From NCBI GenBank assembly GCA_002686115.1, contig NZAF01000008.1, positions 6,930 to 13,039 on the forward strand: 6,110 nt of DNA. The letters are read 5' to 3'. The stretch is from Halobacteriovorax sp. (lineage in GTDB: Bacteria; Bdellovibrionota; Bacteriovoracia; Bacteriovoracales; Bacteriovoracaceae). The notes under the pieces were generated by a model. It worked only from the letters and a program-made list of their open reading frames with translations, was not told where the DNA came from and ran no database searches. Both the position numbers and the translations under genes were made by a program. This document shows, piece by piece, positions 5,459-6,110 of the stretch; position 1 is the first letter of the stretch; each line of letters opens with the position of its first letter.

Positions 5459-6110
5459 CAAGTCTTTTAAGATCATCAACAACGCTTTGTTCAATCTTTG
5501 GAAGATTGCAGACAACTTTTAATAAAAGGTCTTTTGCTTCTCTTGTAAGTGGACGAGGGTTCACAATCGTATGAGACCCTTGATACCTATCAAATCTCAT
5601 TTCATCACTTTCAACCTCTCCAATAAAGAGCTTACCATCCACATCCATTGATATCACATTATCTAGAAAGCTTAGATAAAAGTATAAAATCTTATTAGCA
5701 TCTTGATTAGTCACAAGATAAAAGTCTTTTCTTTCGCCACCTTCCCACCAACGAGATGGACCGAGCTCGCTTTGTTTGACGCTCTCATCGCGCAGCTTTC
5801 TAAATTTTGAAGCTTGTAATTCAATATCAAAAATATTGATAATGAATTTTTCATATTCGTCACCATTTTCAATGATCTTGAAACCTGTAAATCCATCTTC
5901 ATCATGATGATGAACTTTCTCGAGCATAGTATTAAAGGACTTTCCTTCATCTTTATATTCAATGGTTGCTCTGACCGTTTTGGTTTTAATCAGATCGTCA
6001 GAGTCAAAAAGAGCAAGGCCTGAGGAGGAAATATTAAAAATCTTAAATGCATGCCCTTCAATTTTAACTTTTATGTCTTTTAATGGGCTCAGTTTTAATC
6101 TGTTTGCTCG
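5451..6110 (-). CDS. PilZ-domain protein with an uncharacterised C-terminal extension (partial, 5' cut by window edge)
   Basis: The frame stays open from the window end to the stop at 5453-5451, giving 219 visible residues. A start at the internal ATG 5927 would discard the conserved domain, so the true start lies outside the window. Visible residues 1-82 look like a PilZ domain, the cyclic-di-GMP binding beta-barrel: an Arg-rich RANR at the very edge (probably part of the RxxxR motif), then NISSSG (26-31), which fits the [DN]xSxxG motif, and TGFKII (75-80) as a typical last strand. Residues 83-219 are a charged, mainly cytoplasmic-looking extension with SRWWEGGE (119-126) that I do not recognise. 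PilZ proteins commonly tie c-di-GMP level to motility, and here it lies some 1.8 kb from a chemotaxis operon, but it is on the opposite strand and the link is inference. It converges on the zinc-ribbon gene, overlapping by 8 bp. Confidence 0.82.
   Translation of the reverse strand, partial: RANRLKLSPLKDIKVKIEGHAFKIFNISSSGLALFDSDDLIKTKTVRATIEYKDEGKSFNTMLEKVHHHDEDGFTGFKIIENGDEYEKFIINIFDIELQASKFRKLRDESVKQSELGPSRWWEGGERKDFYLVTNQDANKILYFYLSFLDNVISMDVDGKLFIGEVESDEMRFDRYQGSHTIVNPRPLTREAKDLLLKVVCNLPKIEQSVVDDLKRLVN

Noticed and set aside
5463..5472. TCTT-TT-AAGA hairpin after the zinc-ribbon gene as a terminator
   Set aside because: Only a 4-bp AT-rich stem with a 2-base loop and no T-run; it is also inside the opposite coding region.
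5451..5927. Starting the PilZ-like gene at the internal ATG (5927), giving a 158-residue protein
   Set aside because: The frame is open to the window end, and the upstream codons encode the conserved NISSSG motif and an Arg-rich start, so this ATG is internal.
5711..5962. Open frame of 83 codons on the - strand in another frame over the PilZ gene
   Set aside because: It overlaps the PilZ coding frame and shows no domain or ribosome binding site; shadow frame.

Overview
The window is AT-rich, densely packed bacterial DNA. It holds the 3' part of a chemotaxis operon, a folate/queuosine-precursor gene, a tiny zinc-ribbon protein and a PilZ-type c-di-GMP receptor cut by the window edge. No mobile elements, tRNA, rRNA or CRISPR were seen. 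The low GC, short spacers and FolE2 (rather than FolE1) would fit a Bdellovibrionota-like (Bacteriovorax/Halobacteriovorax type) or other AT-rich proteobacterial-grade organism. That placement is impression only and not proven by the sequence.

Left part (1-4087, + strand): the C-terminal P5 domain of CheA, then CheW, then a 620-residue CheR fused to a response-regulator receiver domain and a C-terminal tail, then a 464-residue CheB with an extra N-terminal domain. Gaps are 1, 30 and 10 bases, so this reads as one operon. CheA and CheW form the receptor signalling core. CheR methylates receptors and CheB demethylates or deamidates them, which is the adaptation loop.

The unusual part is the architecture of the two adaptation enzymes. 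After its receiver, CheR carries a tail that follows the CheB methylesterase fold in order but has lost the catalytic His and Asp. Before its receiver, CheB carries about 108 residues that resemble a shortened CheD deamidase without the catalytic Cys and His. Each active adaptation enzyme thus seems fused, through a receiver domain, to a dead copy of a partner adaptation enzyme. The two receivers are 47/106 identical by hand count without gaps, which suggests that the CheR tail arose by copying a cheB gene.

Middle (4084-5019, - strand): folE2, encoding GTP cyclohydrolase IB, convergent with cheB and overlapping it by 4 bases inside a perfect palindrome. Its upstream region (5020-5248) is shared with a divergent gene and contains several inverted repeats around a TATAAT box, which suggests regulated transcription.

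Right part: a 69-residue protein with two CxxC knuckles (5249-5458, +) behind a strong Shine-Dalgarno, then a convergent gene (- strand, 5451 to beyond the window end) whose frame stays open to the edge and begins with a PilZ domain. This second convergent pair also overlaps, by 8 bases, with both stop codons in a palindrome.
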